A stretch of 64,000 nucleotides of DNA from Gilliamella apicola (GCF_000599985.1 NZ_CP007445.1:434001-498000), one strand, 5' to 3'; positions 38,649 to 48,160 are shown, counted from the stretch's first letter. A program made the numbers and translations. Notes: generated from the sequence alone by a model not told the origin.

Positions 38649-38769
38649 AACAGATTGTTTTTTTAACAAAATTTTTAGTTGAATTTTATACAAAAAGAAG
38701 ATCCAGATCACATATTTTCTATTAATAGAGATAATTTATTTGATAATTAATATAATTTTCGTCATTATT

Positions 38770-38785
38770 GCTGAAACGATTCAAT
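38770..38785. promoter_or_regulatory. Cra operator upstream of fruB
   Basis: GCTGAAACGATTCAAT matches the Cra consensus GCTGAAWCGWTTCAGC at 14 of 16 positions. It lies 70 bp before the fruB start, so Cra probably represses the fructose operon until fructose-1-phosphate accumulates. Confidence 0.88.
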
Positions 38786-38855
38786 AAATTATTTAAGCAA
38801 AATAATATGAATTATGTTAGATGATTTAATATAGCAACCCAGAGGTATTTATTAT

Positions 38856-40055
38856 ATGTTTCATTTAGTTAAAGAAGATATCCATTTAAATGAACAAGCC
38901 ACTAACAAAACTGAGGCCATAAAAAAGGTAGCTGCTGCTTTAACCAGTGCAGGATTTGTTGAGGAAGGATATGTAGATGGAATGCTCGAACGCGAAGCTC
39001 AAGCAGCAACTTATCTGGGTATTGGTCTTGCTATCCCTCATGGTACAACTAAAACTCGTCATTTGGTTAAAAAAACAGGTGTGCAAGTTTTTTGCTTTCC
39101 TAACGGAGTTGAATGGGGCGATGATGGCGAAAAAGCTTATCTAGCCATTGGTATTGCAGCTAGTTCTGATGAGCATTTAGAGTTACTTCGTCAATTAACA
39201 CATGTGCTTAGCGCTGATGGTATTGAAGAACGTATTAAAAACATTAAATCAACAGATGAAGCAATTGCCATTTTAACTGGAAAACCAAGCATAGAAGATA
39301 GCCAATTTAGTATAAATGAATCTTCATTATTATTGGATATCCCAGCTGATAGTTTAGGAACTTTACAAGCCTTAAATGCTTCTCGTTTAAAACGACAAAA
39401 TGCAGTAAATACCAATTTTATTGCTTGTGTACTAGAAAATAAACCAAACTATTTGGGTAGTGGAGTTTGGTTTAATGATAGTAAAGAAGGTAATTTAAAA
39501 AATGCGATAGCGATCAGTCGTACAATAAGTGATTTAAATGAAGATGGTAAACCAGTTAAATTGCTTATCACTATGTCGATGATTAATGATGCTATTGCCG
39601 ATGTTGTAAATAATTTGGCCTCTTTAGTATTTAATAAAAAATTAGATCTCTTATTGTCAGCCAATATCGAGAAAATTATTGATTTACTGCTATCTAACCA
39701 TGAATCTCCAGTATCAAATTTGCTTGAGACTGAATCATCCACTAGAAATCAAACTTCAGATACAAATAACCAAGTATTAACTCGTGAATTTATTGTTCCG
39801 AATGTAAATGGTTTACATACTCGCCCATCATCAGTATTAGTTAAATTAGTGAAAGAATTTAAAAGTAAAGTCACTGTTGCAAATCTTGATAGTAAAGCAG
39901 AGCCAGTTAGTGCAACAAGCTTAATGAAAATTGTTGCCCTTGGTGCTAAAAAAGGTAGTCGATTACAGTTTACTGCTGTAGGTGATGATGCCACTCAAGC
40001 ACTATATGCAATTGGGAAAGCTATTGAAAGTGGCTTAGGTGAGGGAACTGAATAA
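38856..40055 (+). CDS. fruB: PTS fructose EIIA-HPr fusion (FPr)
   Basis: FruB is the cytoplasmic phosphate carrier of the fructose PTS. The 399-residue protein has EIIA (about 1-145, phospho-His62 in LAIPHGTTKT), a middle region (about 155-275) and an HPr domain at the end with phospho-His about 321 in NGLHTRPSSVLVKL. Length and order match enteric FPr. AGAGG precedes the ATG. Its stop overlaps the fruK start by one base (TAATG). Confidence 0.96.
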   Translation: MFHLVKEDIHLNEQATNKTEAIKKVAAALTSAGFVEEGYVDGMLEREAQAATYLGIGLAIPHGTTKTRHLVKKTGVQVFCFPNGVEWGDDGEKAYLAIGIAASSDEHLELLRQLTHVLSADGIEERIKNIKSTDEAIAILTGKPSIEDSQFSINESSLLLDIPADSLGTLQALNASRLKRQNAVNTNFIACVLENKPNYLGSGVWFNDSKEGNLKNAIAISRTISDLNEDGKPVKLLITMSMINDAIADVVNNLASLVFNKKLDLLLSANIEKIIDLLLSNHESPVSNLLETESSTRNQTSDTNNQVLTREFIVPNVNGLHTRPSSVLVKLVKEFKSKVTVANLDSKAEPVSATSLMKIVALGAKKGSRLQFTAVGDDATQALYAIGKAIESGLGEGTE

Positions 40056-40990
40056 TGAATTGTCGCGTTGCAACCATTACTTTGAATCCAGCTTATGACC
40101 TTTTAGGATTTTGTCCTAAAGTAGAGCTTGGCGATGTTAACTTAGTTCATACTAATGCATTACTAGCCGCTGGTAAAGGAATTAATGTCGCTAAAGTATT
40201 ATCAGATTTAGATGTTAAATTAACGCTAGGTGGATTTTTAGGTAAAGAAAATCGTGATGGTTTTAATTTATTATTTGATTCACTTAATGTTGAAGATAAA
40301 TTTCAAACTGTGGAAGGTCGTACCCGGATTAATGTTAAATTAACAGAGGAAAATAGCGAAGTAACGGATCTAAACTTTTCTGGTTTTACTATTACTGAAC
40401 AAGATTGGCAAAGTTTTGTTACAGATTCTCTCGAATGGTTAAAACATTTTGACATGATCGCTATTAGCGGTAGTTTACCAGCAGGAGTGTCACTCGACAA
40501 ATTCACCACATGGATAAAACAAGTTAAAACAATTTGTCCAAAAGTTGTCTTTGATAGTAGTCGTGATGCATTAGTTGCAGGATTGAAAGCAAAACCATGG
40601 TTAATAAAACCTAATGACAAAGAGCTTGAAATGTATGTGGGACGCAAGTTATCGACGTTAGCTGAAATAAAAGTGGCTGCTATGGAACTTATTAATAATG
40701 GCATAGAAAACGTTGTTATTTCACTCGGTAGCAAAGGTGCTTTGTGGGTAACTAAACATGAAGCATGGTTAGCAAAACCACCAAAATGTAATGTAGTAAG
40801 TACTGTTGGTGCAGGTGATTCAATGGTTGGTGGATTAATGTATGGTCTGATGACCAATCAATCAATTAAAGATACCTTAGTTTTCGCGTCAAGTGTTGCT
40901 GCGTTATCTGTTGGACAAGCCGGAGTTGGTATTGCTGATCGTCAGGCTGTAACCAATATGTTGGATAAAATTGAAATCATTGCTGGATAG
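40055..40990 (+). CDS. fruK: 1-phosphofructokinase
   Basis: FruK phosphorylates fructose-1-phosphate to fructose-1,6-bisphosphate. The 311-residue PfkB-family kinase shows VATITLNPAYDL at the start, AAGKGINVAKVLSDL, and the catalytic end motif VGAGDSMVGGLMYG. It is coupled to fruB by a one-base overlap and is 8 bases before fruA. Confidence 0.97.
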   Translation: MNCRVATITLNPAYDLLGFCPKVELGDVNLVHTNALLAAGKGINVAKVLSDLDVKLTLGGFLGKENRDGFNLLFDSLNVEDKFQTVEGRTRINVKLTEENSEVTDLNFSGFTITEQDWQSFVTDSLEWLKHFDMIAISGSLPAGVSLDKFTTWIKQVKTICPKVVFDSSRDALVAGLKAKPWLIKPNDKELEMYVGRKLSTLAEIKVAAMELINNGIENVVISLGSKGALWVTKHEAWLAKPPKCNVVSTVGAGDSMVGGLMYGLMTNQSIKDTLVFASSVAALSVGQAGVGIADRQAVTNMLDKIEIIAG

Positions 40991-40998
40991 GAGTATTC

Positions 40999-42696
40999 AT
41001 GAATATTTACATAATTGAGGGTAGCAATGCAGGCCCTGTTAATGGACGTTTGGCTAAAGCTGAATTGGTTTTAGCTGCTAATTCATTAAATTTAAATATA
41101 GTCGATAGTGCTGTATCTGCAGAAGTAACTGTTGTCATCGGCTCAGGTGAAGTCAGTGATAAAACAGTTATCGGTAAAAAGGTTTATATAGTTAGTGATC
41201 TTAACGATATTTTTGCTGATCCTAACCAAGTACTTACTGATGCACAAAGTAAAGCATCTATTTTCGAACAATCTGCACAAATTAATACAAGTTCTGTATC
41301 TGGCAGTGGTGTAAAACGTATTGTTGCTGTTACCGCTTGTCCAACGGGTGTTGCTCATACATTTATGGCAGCTGAAGCGATTGAAGAAGAAGCGAAAAAA
41401 CGCGGCTGGTGGTGTAAAGTTGAAACGCGTGGTTCGGTTGGTGTTGGTAATGAATTAACGCCAGAAGAGGTGGCTTCGGCTGATGTAGTGATTGTAGCAT
41501 GTGATATAGATGTCAATTTAAGTAAGTTTGCAGGTAAAAAGATGTACCGAACTAAAACCGGTCCAGCTCTTAAAAAAACTGCACAAGAATTAGATAGGGC
41601 TTTTGAAGAAGCTACAATCTATCAACCAACTAGTTCTGCTTCAACAACAAAATCAAGTAACGAGAAGAAAGGTATTTATAAGCATTTATTAACTGGTGTA
41701 TCTTACATGTTACCAATGGTTGTTGCTGGTGGATTAATCATCGCTTTATCATTTGCTTTTGGTTCATTTGAAATGGTTGATGGTGTACAAAAACTGGTAG
41801 GTGAATCTCATTTAGCAGAAATTGGTGGGCTTGCATTCTCACTGATGGTACCTTTACTTGCTGGTTATATTGCTTATTCTATTGCTGATAGACCCGGTTT
41901 AGCCCCAGGGCTTGTAGGTGGTTTACTTGCTGTTTCTACTGGTGCGGGCTTCTTAGGTGGTATTGTCATTGGTTATTTTGCTGGTTATTTAGCAATGTTA
42001 ATTGCTAAGTATTTACCATTACCGAAAACACTTGAAGCATTAAAACCAATTCTTATTGTGCCATTACTTGCGACATTAGCTACAGGCTTAGTTATGCAGT
42101 TTATTGTTGGTACGCCGATCGCATGGCTAATGGGCGCTTTAACTGAGTGGTTGAAATCAATGGGAACTGCCAATGCAGTTCTGTTAGGTGTAGTTTTAGG
42201 TGGTATGATGTGCACTGATATGGGTGGACCAATCAATAAAGTTGCTTATGCATTTGGTACAGGCTTAATTTCGGCTCAAGTATACGCACCAATGGCAGCA
42301 GTTATGGCTGGCGGAATGGTTCCTCCTTTGGCCATGGGTATTGCTACATTAATTGCTCGTAAAAAATTTGCTAAAGCTGAACAAGAAAGTGGTAAGGCTT
42401 CATTAGTATTAGGTTTATGTTTTATCTCTGAAGGGGCTATCCCTTTTGCTGCGCGTGATCCATTACGTGTTATTCCTTGCTGTATTATTGGTGGTGCAAT
42501 TACAGGTGGTTTAGCGTTAGCATTTGGTTCACAACTTATGACGCCGCATGGTGGGTTATTCGCTTTAGCAATCCCAGGAGTTGTTAAACCTGTTGGCGGT
42601 TATTTATTATCTATTTTAATTGGTTCTCTTGTGGCCGGTGTTGGTTATGCAGTTCTAAAACAGCCAGAATCAACAGCAGAAACGGCTTCTGCTTAA
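40999..42696 (+). CDS. fruA: PTS fructose EIIB'BC component
   Basis: FruA takes up fructose and phosphorylates it at C1. The 565-residue protein has a degenerate IIB' (1 to about 95), active IIB (about 105-205) with phospho-Cys114 in VTACPTGVAHTFMAAE, and the IIC membrane part from about 225 to the end (GVSYMLPMVVAGGLIIALSF, GMMCTDMGGPINK, FISEGAIPFAARDP). It is the last gene of fruBKA and is followed by a strong palindromic terminator. Confidence 0.97.
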   Translation: MNIYIIEGSNAGPVNGRLAKAELVLAANSLNLNIVDSAVSAEVTVVIGSGEVSDKTVIGKKVYIVSDLNDIFADPNQVLTDAQSKASIFEQSAQINTSSVSGSGVKRIVAVTACPTGVAHTFMAAEAIEEEAKKRGWWCKVETRGSVGVGNELTPEEVASADVVIVACDIDVNLSKFAGKKMYRTKTGPALKKTAQELDRAFEEATIYQPTSSASTTKSSNEKKGIYKHLLTGVSYMLPMVVAGGLIIALSFAFGSFEMVDGVQKLVGESHLAEIGGLAFSLMVPLLAGYIAYSIADRPGLAPGLVGGLLAVSTGAGFLGGIVIGYFAGYLAMLIAKYLPLPKTLEALKPILIVPLLATLATGLVMQFIVGTPIAWLMGALTEWLKSMGTANAVLLGVVLGGMMCTDMGGPINKVAYAFGTGLISAQVYAPMAAVMAGGMVPPLAMGIATLIARKKFAKAEQESGKASLVLGLCFISEGAIPFAARDPLRVIPCCIIGGAITGGLALAFGSQLMTPHGGLFALAIPGVVKPVGGYLLSILIGSLVAGVGYAVLKQPESTAETASA

Positions 42697-42714
42697 AATT
42701 ACTTATTTAAATGC

Positions 42715-42745
42715 AAAATGCCATCAATTGATGGCATTTTTTATT
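42715..42745. terminator. Bidirectional terminator between fruA and the LOG-family gene
   Basis: A perfect 26-base palindrome (42715-42740, core ATGCCATCAATTGATGGCAT) is flanked by A and T runs, so it can end transcription from both convergent sides. Confidence 0.9.
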
Positions 42746-42751
42746 TTTGAA

Positions 42752-43327
42752 TTATTTTTTTACCCAACGTTGCAAATCTTTAGGAATAAAATCATCTATT
42801 TTTTGTAGAATCGATTGTGGCTCATCAGACACAATTAAAGTTTTATAAAAACTGTCTCTAACAAATCCTTCATCAACAGTATGTTGTAAAAAATCTAGCA
42901 TAGGTTGCCAAAATTTGGCTGGATTATACAATGCAACTGGTTTTTCATGATAACCAATTTGCATACCTGTCCATACCTCAAAAAGCTCTTCTAATGTGCC
43001 AGTTCCGCCTGGCATAGCAATAAACCCGTCAGCAAGTTCAGTAAGTCTTGCTTTACGTTGATGCATATTTTCAACAATTTCTAATTGGGTAAGTCCATGA
43101 TGTGCAGTTTCGGCTTTAACCAATCTTTCTGGAATAATACCAATAACCTCTCCACCATGTGCTAAAACAGCATTAGCAATAACGCCCATTAAACCTTTAT
43201 TTCCTCCGCCATAAATTAATCGTCTACTTTGCTTTGCAATTAACTCGCCTAATTGTTCTGCAGTCGAATGATATTCTGGACGAATTCCTTCGCTGGCACC
43301 ACAAAAAACACAAATATTCTTTTTCAT
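42752..43327 (-). CDS. LOG-family nucleoside 5'-monophosphate phosphoribohydrolase
   Basis: The 191-residue protein belongs to the TIGR00730/LOG family. It has the lysine-decarboxylase-like motif FIAMPGGTGTLEELFEVW (PGGxGTxxE) and GGGNKGLMGVIANA. Family enzymes cleave nucleoside 5'-monophosphates to base and ribose-5-phosphate; the old label 'lysine decarboxylase' is misleading. It is a single gene converging on fruA. It is the short YvdD-like type, not the long PpnN type of E. coli. Confidence 0.88.
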   Translation of the reverse strand: MKKNICVFCGASEGIRPEYHSTAEQLGELIAKQSRRLIYGGGNKGLMGVIANAVLAHGGEVIGIIPERLVKAETAHHGLTQLEIVENMHQRKARLTELADGFIAMPGGTGTLEELFEVWTGMQIGYHEKPVALYNPAKFWQPMLDFLQHTVDEGFVRDSFYKTLIVSDEPQSILQKIDDFIPKDLQRWVKK

Positions 43328-43429
43328 AACTATTTATTTACCTTAGATATATAATTTTATCTATTCTAGCATGTAATTATCGAATTTGATTACAAGCTGA
43401 GCAATTAAGTTTAATTAATGTTTTTCACA

Positions 43430-43458
43430 TTGACATAATCATTATAGAACGTTACTAT
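43430..43458 (+). promoter_or_regulatory. Sigma70 promoter of tRNA-Asn
   Basis: A perfect -35 TTGACA (43430-43435) and TACTAT (43453-43458) are 17 bases apart, with the tRNA beginning 15 bases later. Confidence 0.85.
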
Positions 43459-43472
43459 CTTACTCCAAGTGT

Positions 43473-43548
43473 TCCTCCATAGTTCAGTCGGTAGAACGGC
43501 GGACTGTTAATCCGTATGTCACAGGTTCAAGTCCTGTTGGAGGAGCCA
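43473..43548 (+). tRNA. tRNA-Asn (GTT)
   Basis: A 76-base tRNA with encoded CCA. The acceptor TCCTCCA pairs with TGGAGGA, the anticodon loop is CTGTTAA with anticodon GTT, and the T arm includes GGTTCAAGTCC. It is nearly identical to E. coli tRNA-Asn over the D and anticodon arms. Confidence 0.97.
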
Positions 43549-43818
43549 ATTTTACATAATTCCTTTCTTTTTATCGTTTAGCTTTCAAGCTTATATATAA
43601 ACGTTTTAGTTGCTACCTTTCCCCCCCTTTGTAAAAATTTTTTTTGATTTTTGATTAAAGTTTACTTTAAAGAAGTTGTTATATAATTATATGTTTAATA
43701 TGAATAAGCTTATAAAAAATATAGGGTTATTTTTATTGAACTTTATTATTTGCTAGTTTAAACTCGACAAGTCGATTGAATAGCATAAAAGTAATTTAAA
43801 AGGAAAAGGATTTAAAAT

Positions 43819-44547
43819 ATGAAAAAAACACTTGTCGTTTTGGCAACTATCGCATGTTTCCCTGCTTTGGCTCAAACTGATGCAAGAGGATTTTATTTAG
43901 GCGGTCAATTAGGTGCGAGTATTTTAAAAGCAAACAATATTAAAGATACAGTATCTTATTATAATTACTCGGAAGATTTTAAAATAGAATCTTTCAAAAA
44001 TGGGAGAGTCGCGGGTGCATTAAATATTGGTTATAATTTCAAATATGATTATGACCTTCCTTTACGTGCTGAGTTATCTTATACGGTGCGCGGTAATTCA
44101 GATAAGAAGTATAATTATAGCTATGATAATGTTGTTAGGAAAGGCGATCATCTTCAAACTAATGATGAACATAAAGTTCGTATGAACACTTTAATGTTCA
44201 ACGTATATTATGATATTGAAACTAATCGTTCAATTACTCCTTTTGTTGGCGCAGGATTAGGTGTTGCTTTCACTAAATTGGATCAGACATATTCAGCACA
44301 ATATGAAAGCATTTATTATGATGTATCTGGTTCAGCTGGTATGTCAGATACAAAAACAAAGTTTGCTTGGAATGTAGCTACTGGTGTAACTTATAATATT
44401 GATGAAAATTTAGATATAGATTTTACTGCGCGTTATGTTAATGCGGGTAAAACTTCTGTAAAAACAAATATTCAAGGGATTAATGTAAAAGGTGAAGCTA
44501 AACTAAGTTCAATTGATTTATTAGCAGGTATTCGTTATACTTTCTAG
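43819..44547 (+). CDS. Outer-membrane beta-barrel protein (OmpA-like/opacity type)
   Basis: The 242-residue protein has a signal peptide (cleavage near ALAQ, residue 19) and a small barrel with alternating patterns, such as FYLGGQLGAS, AGALNIGYNF, FVGAGLGVAF and AWNVATGVTYN. The C-terminus IRYTF ends in phenylalanine, the signal for BAM assembly. It probably forms an eight-stranded barrel, as in OmpX or opacity proteins. AAGGAAAAGGA precedes the ATG. It is a single gene with its own terminator; a 7-C tract lies 190 bp upstream. Function (adhesion, stress, structure) is unknown. Confidence 0.82.
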   Translation: MKKTLVVLATIACFPALAQTDARGFYLGGQLGASILKANNIKDTVSYYNYSEDFKIESFKNGRVAGALNIGYNFKYDYDLPLRAELSYTVRGNSDKKYNYSYDNVVRKGDHLQTNDEHKVRMNTLMFNVYYDIETNRSITPFVGAGLGVAFTKLDQTYSAQYESIYYDVSGSAGMSDTKTKFAWNVATGVTYNIDENLDIDFTARYVNAGKTSVKTNIQGINVKGEAKLSSIDLLAGIRYTF

Positions 44548-44563
44548 TATTTTATTTAAACAA

Positions 44564-44590
44564 TAAAGGGCTTTTTTGCCCTTTTTTATT
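44564..44590 (+). terminator. Terminator of the beta-barrel gene
   Basis: The short stem AAGGGC / GCCCTT with a T-rich loop is followed by a run of T, about 17 bases after the stop. Confidence 0.85.
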
Positions 44591-44937
44591 TTTTCTGTTT
44601 TTTTCCGAACTCAAGGCAAATTATACTACAAACTCATTATTTATATCTTTAGCAACAGATCATTATTTTTTATAACGCCAGATGAGTTCTCCTCCTTAAT
44701 TTATAATCCTATGTTTCATTATTATAAAAAGTCAATTTATTGATTTATAATCAATATTATAAACTATAACTGTAAGTAAAATAACTAGATGGATGATTTA
44801 TTGATTTGAAATTACTTTACCCAACAATAAAATAATTAACAAAAAAAAGAAAAAATTATGTTAATCGTATGTAGTAAGGTTATTTTTTGTGGCGTATAAT
44901 TTAAATCTCTTTTTTAATATTTTAGTGTAAATTAAAA
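44591..44937. other. AT-rich gap before the carbonic anhydrase gene
   Basis: No gene, RNA or strong repeat is visible. It probably contains the carbonic anhydrase promoter, but I could not single out one. Confidence 0.4.
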
Positions 44938-45675
44938 ATGAAACGAAACTTAATAATTGCAGCACTAATGTTAACTAGTCTATCTTGTGTGGCAGAAGAA
45001 CATACTTCTCATTGGGGATATGAAGGTCAAGAAAAGCCAGAAAATTGGGGTAAGTTATCACCTGAATATTCTACATGTGAAAATGGTAAAAACCAGTCAC
45101 CTATTAATATCGACCATGTGTTAAAAACACAGCATGAGAATTTAACGTTTTCTTTTGAAACAGGTAAACAAGAAATTGTTAACAACGGACACACTATTCA
45201 GGTTAATGTTACTGGTAATAATCAGTTAACATTAGATGAGCAAATCTTTACGTTACAACAATTTCATTTTCATACACCAAGTGAAAATACTATTAAAGAT
45301 AAACATTATCCAATGGAAGCCCACTTTGTTTACAAAAATAAAGCTGGTGAACTTACTGTTGTTGCATTAATGTTTAATAGCGGTGAAGCAAATTCTGAAA
45401 TTGAGAAGGCTTGGCAACAAATGCCAACAGAAGTGAATAATAAAACAATTTTAAACAAAACTGTTGATATCAACACATTATTTCCTAAAAAATTAGATTA
45501 TTACCGCTTTAGTGGATCATTAACAACACCGCCGTGTACTGAAGGTGTAAGATGGATTGTATTAGAACAAGCGACTACTGCTTCCGATGAACAAATTCAA
45601 AAATTCCATTCAATCATGCATCATGACAACAATCGACCTGTTCAGCCATTGAATGGTAGGGTTATTGTTGATTGA
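44938..45675 (+). CDS. Periplasmic alpha-type carbonic anhydrase
   Basis: The 245-residue enzyme interconverts CO2 and bicarbonate in the periplasm. It has a signal peptide (about 1-18) and the alpha-class signatures: HWGYEG, NGKNQSPINI, the zinc histidines in FHFHTPSENT and MEAHFVY, and SGSLTTPPCTEGVRW. The length is typical. It is a single gene between the barrel protein and an unknown gene. Alpha enzymes are patchy among gammaproteobacteria and fit a CO2-rich host gut. Confidence 0.95.
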   Translation: MKRNLIIAALMLTSLSCVAEEHTSHWGYEGQEKPENWGKLSPEYSTCENGKNQSPINIDHVLKTQHENLTFSFETGKQEIVNNGHTIQVNVTGNNQLTLDEQIFTLQQFHFHTPSENTIKDKHYPMEAHFVYKNKAGELTVVALMFNSGEANSEIEKAWQQMPTEVNNKTILNKTVDINTLFPKKLDYYRFSGSLTTPPCTEGVRWIVLEQATTASDEQIQKFHSIMHHDNNRPVQPLNGRVIVD

Positions 45676-45691
45676 TTTATTTATTTATTTG

Positions 45692-45724
45692 ACTGGCTTT
45701 GTAATAAATATGTATAAAGCCAGT
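45692..45724 (+). terminator. Hairpin after the carbonic anhydrase gene
   Basis: A 9-bp stem (ACTGGCTTT / AAAGCCAGT) lies 16 bases after the stop; the tail is TATAATAAGTTTT, so termination is moderate. Confidence 0.6.
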
Positions 45725-45852
45725 TATAATAAGTTTTAAAATTGACAAATTTATTAAATGTAAAAGTTAAATATAAAGATTTTCACAACAAAATTCATTT
45801 ATAATTTGAATATTAATATGTTAATTGATTCTTACATGTATTTATTGTAGTA

Positions 45853-46479
45853 TTAATCTGAAAATATTAGTTCTGAGTAAAGGATATCGGACATTTCTTT
45901 GTTTCCTAAATCACGATCAAAGAGATCTTGTAATTGTTTATCAAATTCCAGATAATACTTTTTAAATTTTTCTCTATGATAAAGCCTTTTATATAAATAT
46001 TTTCTAGCGTAAAGACCATGATAAATATCTTCATAAGAATATTGCTTTTTTTCCCAATCTTTTAATGTGAATAATTGAATTTTTTCTTCAAATGAAAGCT
46101 TATTTGCTTTTTTAATTAGTACACATCGCGAAGCAGTTATGCCATGAAGAATTTGTCGCGTATCACTTTCCCTGTTTATATTAACCAAGAAAGAGCTTTC
46201 TATTATAGTTCGTTTAGCAAATATCGCTATACAATAGCGATGAGGTCTTTTCCAATCAATCGGCTTATTCAGTTCCATTATAAATTTTTTAGCTTCATTA
46301 ACCCATTTATTTTGGTCTAATCCATTTATACAAAGTGTTTTATACGTCTCATTTGTATCTCGTCGAAAAATAACTACAAAAGCACCAGTATAAGGCTCAG
46401 TTTGGTCTATGAGTAAGACTCGAGCATCGAAATAACTATTTTTTATTAAAGATATGTTTACTCTTTTCCTATTTCCCAT
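45853..46479 (-). CDS. Hypothetical protein near the integrase
   Basis: I do not recognise this 208-residue protein. It has no signal peptide or membrane helix. The N-terminal two thirds has beta-strand-like segments (VLLIDQTEP, GAFVVIFRRDT, RYCIAIFAKRT); the last third is helical and rich in Tyr, Lys and Arg (GLYARKYLYKRLYHREKFKKYY), ending in an acidic tail. The ATG at 46479 has AAGG 8 bases ahead and is preferred over a GTG three codons earlier. It lies on the same strand as the integrase, 384 bases downstream of it, and may be cargo of a small integrated element. Confidence 0.6.
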   Translation of the reverse strand: MGNRKRVNISLIKNSYFDARVLLIDQTEPYTGAFVVIFRRDTNETYKTLCINGLDQNKWVNEAKKFIMELNKPIDWKRPHRYCIAIFAKRTIIESSFLVNINRESDTRQILHGITASRCVLIKKANKLSFEEKIQLFTLKDWEKKQYSYEDIYHGLYARKYLYKRLYHREKFKKYYLEFDKQLQDLFDRDLGNKEMSDILYSELIFSD

Positions 46480-46863
46480 TTTAATCACCTTATAACATAT
46501 AAACTGATATTCATTACATTTACCAAATATTAAACTAAGACAGTGTTAATTGTTTTATTCATTTTAATAACGATAATACAATAAAAAATAATTTAATTCA
46601 TTATGTTATGAAGTAATTATTTGATTATAAGTTGTAATAATTAAAAAGCTAAAATGTATATAAATTATCAGACATCAAATCAACAATAACTGTTATAAAA
46701 CAACATATGATTAATGTTATTATCTAAATATTATTGGAAAATGTTATGTACTAACTGAAGGATGACATTTGAAAAAGCCCCCCTCAGATATGAGGAGTGG
46801 TTATTATGGAGAATTGAAGTGTGTAACCCAAATATGAGGCACGGTATGAATAGCGCGATAGGG
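46480..46863. other. Gap between the unknown gene and the integrase
   Basis: I see no gene. The right part holds short G/C-rich bits, with ATATGAGG occurring twice (near 46785 and 46838). I searched for a copy of the tRNA-Leu 3' end that would mark the far attachment site and found none. Confidence 0.5.
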
Positions 46864-48114
46864 TTAATGATTAACTAGCTTTAAATTGCGGTTACCTGAT
46901 AGTGAGACATTTCCTTGGCTTGCTTGCTCGACAAAGTCACCCCACCAGTCAAGCATAATACGCTTTTGATGTTCATATTCTGCTTTGTTGTAGGCTCGCC
47001 TTACTGCGTTTTTATCTACATGCGATAACGCGCTTTCAATGACATCATAATTAAAGCCTTGTTCGTTTAAAGCGGTACTAGCTAAAGCTCTTAATCCATG
47101 CGCAACTAACTTATCTTTGTATCCCATGCGCTTTATTGCCATGTTAGCGGTTTGGTTACTCATTGGCTTGTTATAAGGCGGTCTTACTGTTGGGAAAACA
47201 AACTCACTTTTATTATTAATAGTTTTCATTATCTCAAGGATAGCTAATGCCTGTGATGATAAAGGTATATTGTGTGGTCTATCCATTTTCATGCGTTCGG
47301 CAGGAATACTCCATAATTTTCTATCAAAGTTTATCTCGTCCCACTTAGCCCCTACGGCTTCACTTGGTCGCGTTAAAGTTAGCAATTGCCATTCAATAAC
47401 GCATCGAGTTTGTAGTTCAATATTTGCCATAGCCAGTGCTTGCATAAATTCGGGTAATTCAGTAGGGGGAATAGTTGGCTGATTTTTAACTTTTGGGCTA
47501 TTAAAAACATCGGTGATTTTGGCTAGAGGATTATTATCGATAATTCCCATATTGACAGCATAATACATTATTTCATTAATTCGCCGACAAACTCGCTTAA
47601 CTGTTTCGTATTTATTGTTGTTATTTAATGGCTGTAGTGCATTAATTGCTTTAATAGCTGTTACTTGGTTAATGAGAATGTCTTTTATATATGGAAAAAC
47701 ATGATTCTCTAATGAGCGCCAAGCTTTTTTTAAGGTTTGTTCTTCTAATCCTTGTTCGGTTTTGAATTTAAACCATTTTTGAGCCATAGCATAAAAAGTA
47801 TTATTGCTAGCTTCTTGTTGTAGTTGCTCTTGTTCTGCCTTATGTTCTTGAGGATCTCTGCCTTGTTTAATTAATTCGCGCGCTTCGTCCCGTTGTTTTC
47901 GCGCTTGTTGTAGCGAAACTTCCGGATAACTGCCAAAACTTATTAATGCCCCTTTTTTGGTATACGGGCGCGTATACTTAAAACGCCAAATTTTAGAGTT
48001 ATTCGCTTTGATTAAAAGATACATACCACCACCATCAAATAAAGAATAATCCTTATCTCTTGGTTTGGCTGCTTTTATTTGTGTGTCGGTTAATGGTAGA
48101 GTCTTTCTTGCCAT
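46864..48114 (-). CDS. Tyrosine recombinase (P4-type integrase)
   Basis: The 416-residue integrase has the N-terminal DUF4102 arm-binding domain (LTDTQIKAAKPRDKDYSLFDGGGMYLLI), a SAM-like core-binding domain (about 105-190) and a catalytic domain with the R in LLTLTRPSEAVGAKW, the H-x-x-R in VAHGLRALAS, the H in ALSHVD and the nucleophile Tyr in AYNKAEY. All catalytic residues are present, so it is probably functional. It lies 168 bases from the 3' end of tRNA-Leu(GAG), the usual target type. No excisionase gene and no matching far end are visible. Confidence 0.93.
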   Translation of the reverse strand: MARKTLPLTDTQIKAAKPRDKDYSLFDGGGMYLLIKANNSKIWRFKYTRPYTKKGALISFGSYPEVSLQQARKQRDEARELIKQGRDPQEHKAEQEQLQQEASNNTFYAMAQKWFKFKTEQGLEEQTLKKAWRSLENHVFPYIKDILINQVTAIKAINALQPLNNNNKYETVKRVCRRINEIMYYAVNMGIIDNNPLAKITDVFNSPKVKNQPTIPPTELPEFMQALAMANIELQTRCVIEWQLLTLTRPSEAVGAKWDEINFDRKLWSIPAERMKMDRPHNIPLSSQALAILEIMKTINNKSEFVFPTVRPPYNKPMSNQTANMAIKRMGYKDKLVAHGLRALASTALNEQGFNYDVIESALSHVDKNAVRRAYNKAEYEHQKRIMLDWWGDFVEQASQGNVSLSGNRNLKLVNH

Positions 48115-48121
48115 AATGATT

Positions 48122-48160
48122 TTAGGTATATTGTGTTCGTATACCTAAGCATATACCTAA
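48122..48160. promoter_or_regulatory. Triple TTAGGTATA sites upstream of the integrase
   Basis: TTAGGTATA (48122-48130) is followed by two inverted copies TATACCTAA (48140-48148 and 48152-48160), the latter two 12 bases apart. They lie just before the integrase start and could be arm-type integrase sites or an operator for its promoter. Confidence 0.55.

Noticed and set aside
46489..46863. Second attachment site matching the tRNA-Leu 3' end
   Set aside because: I compared the tRNA 3' end with this gap and found no repeat longer than a few bases.
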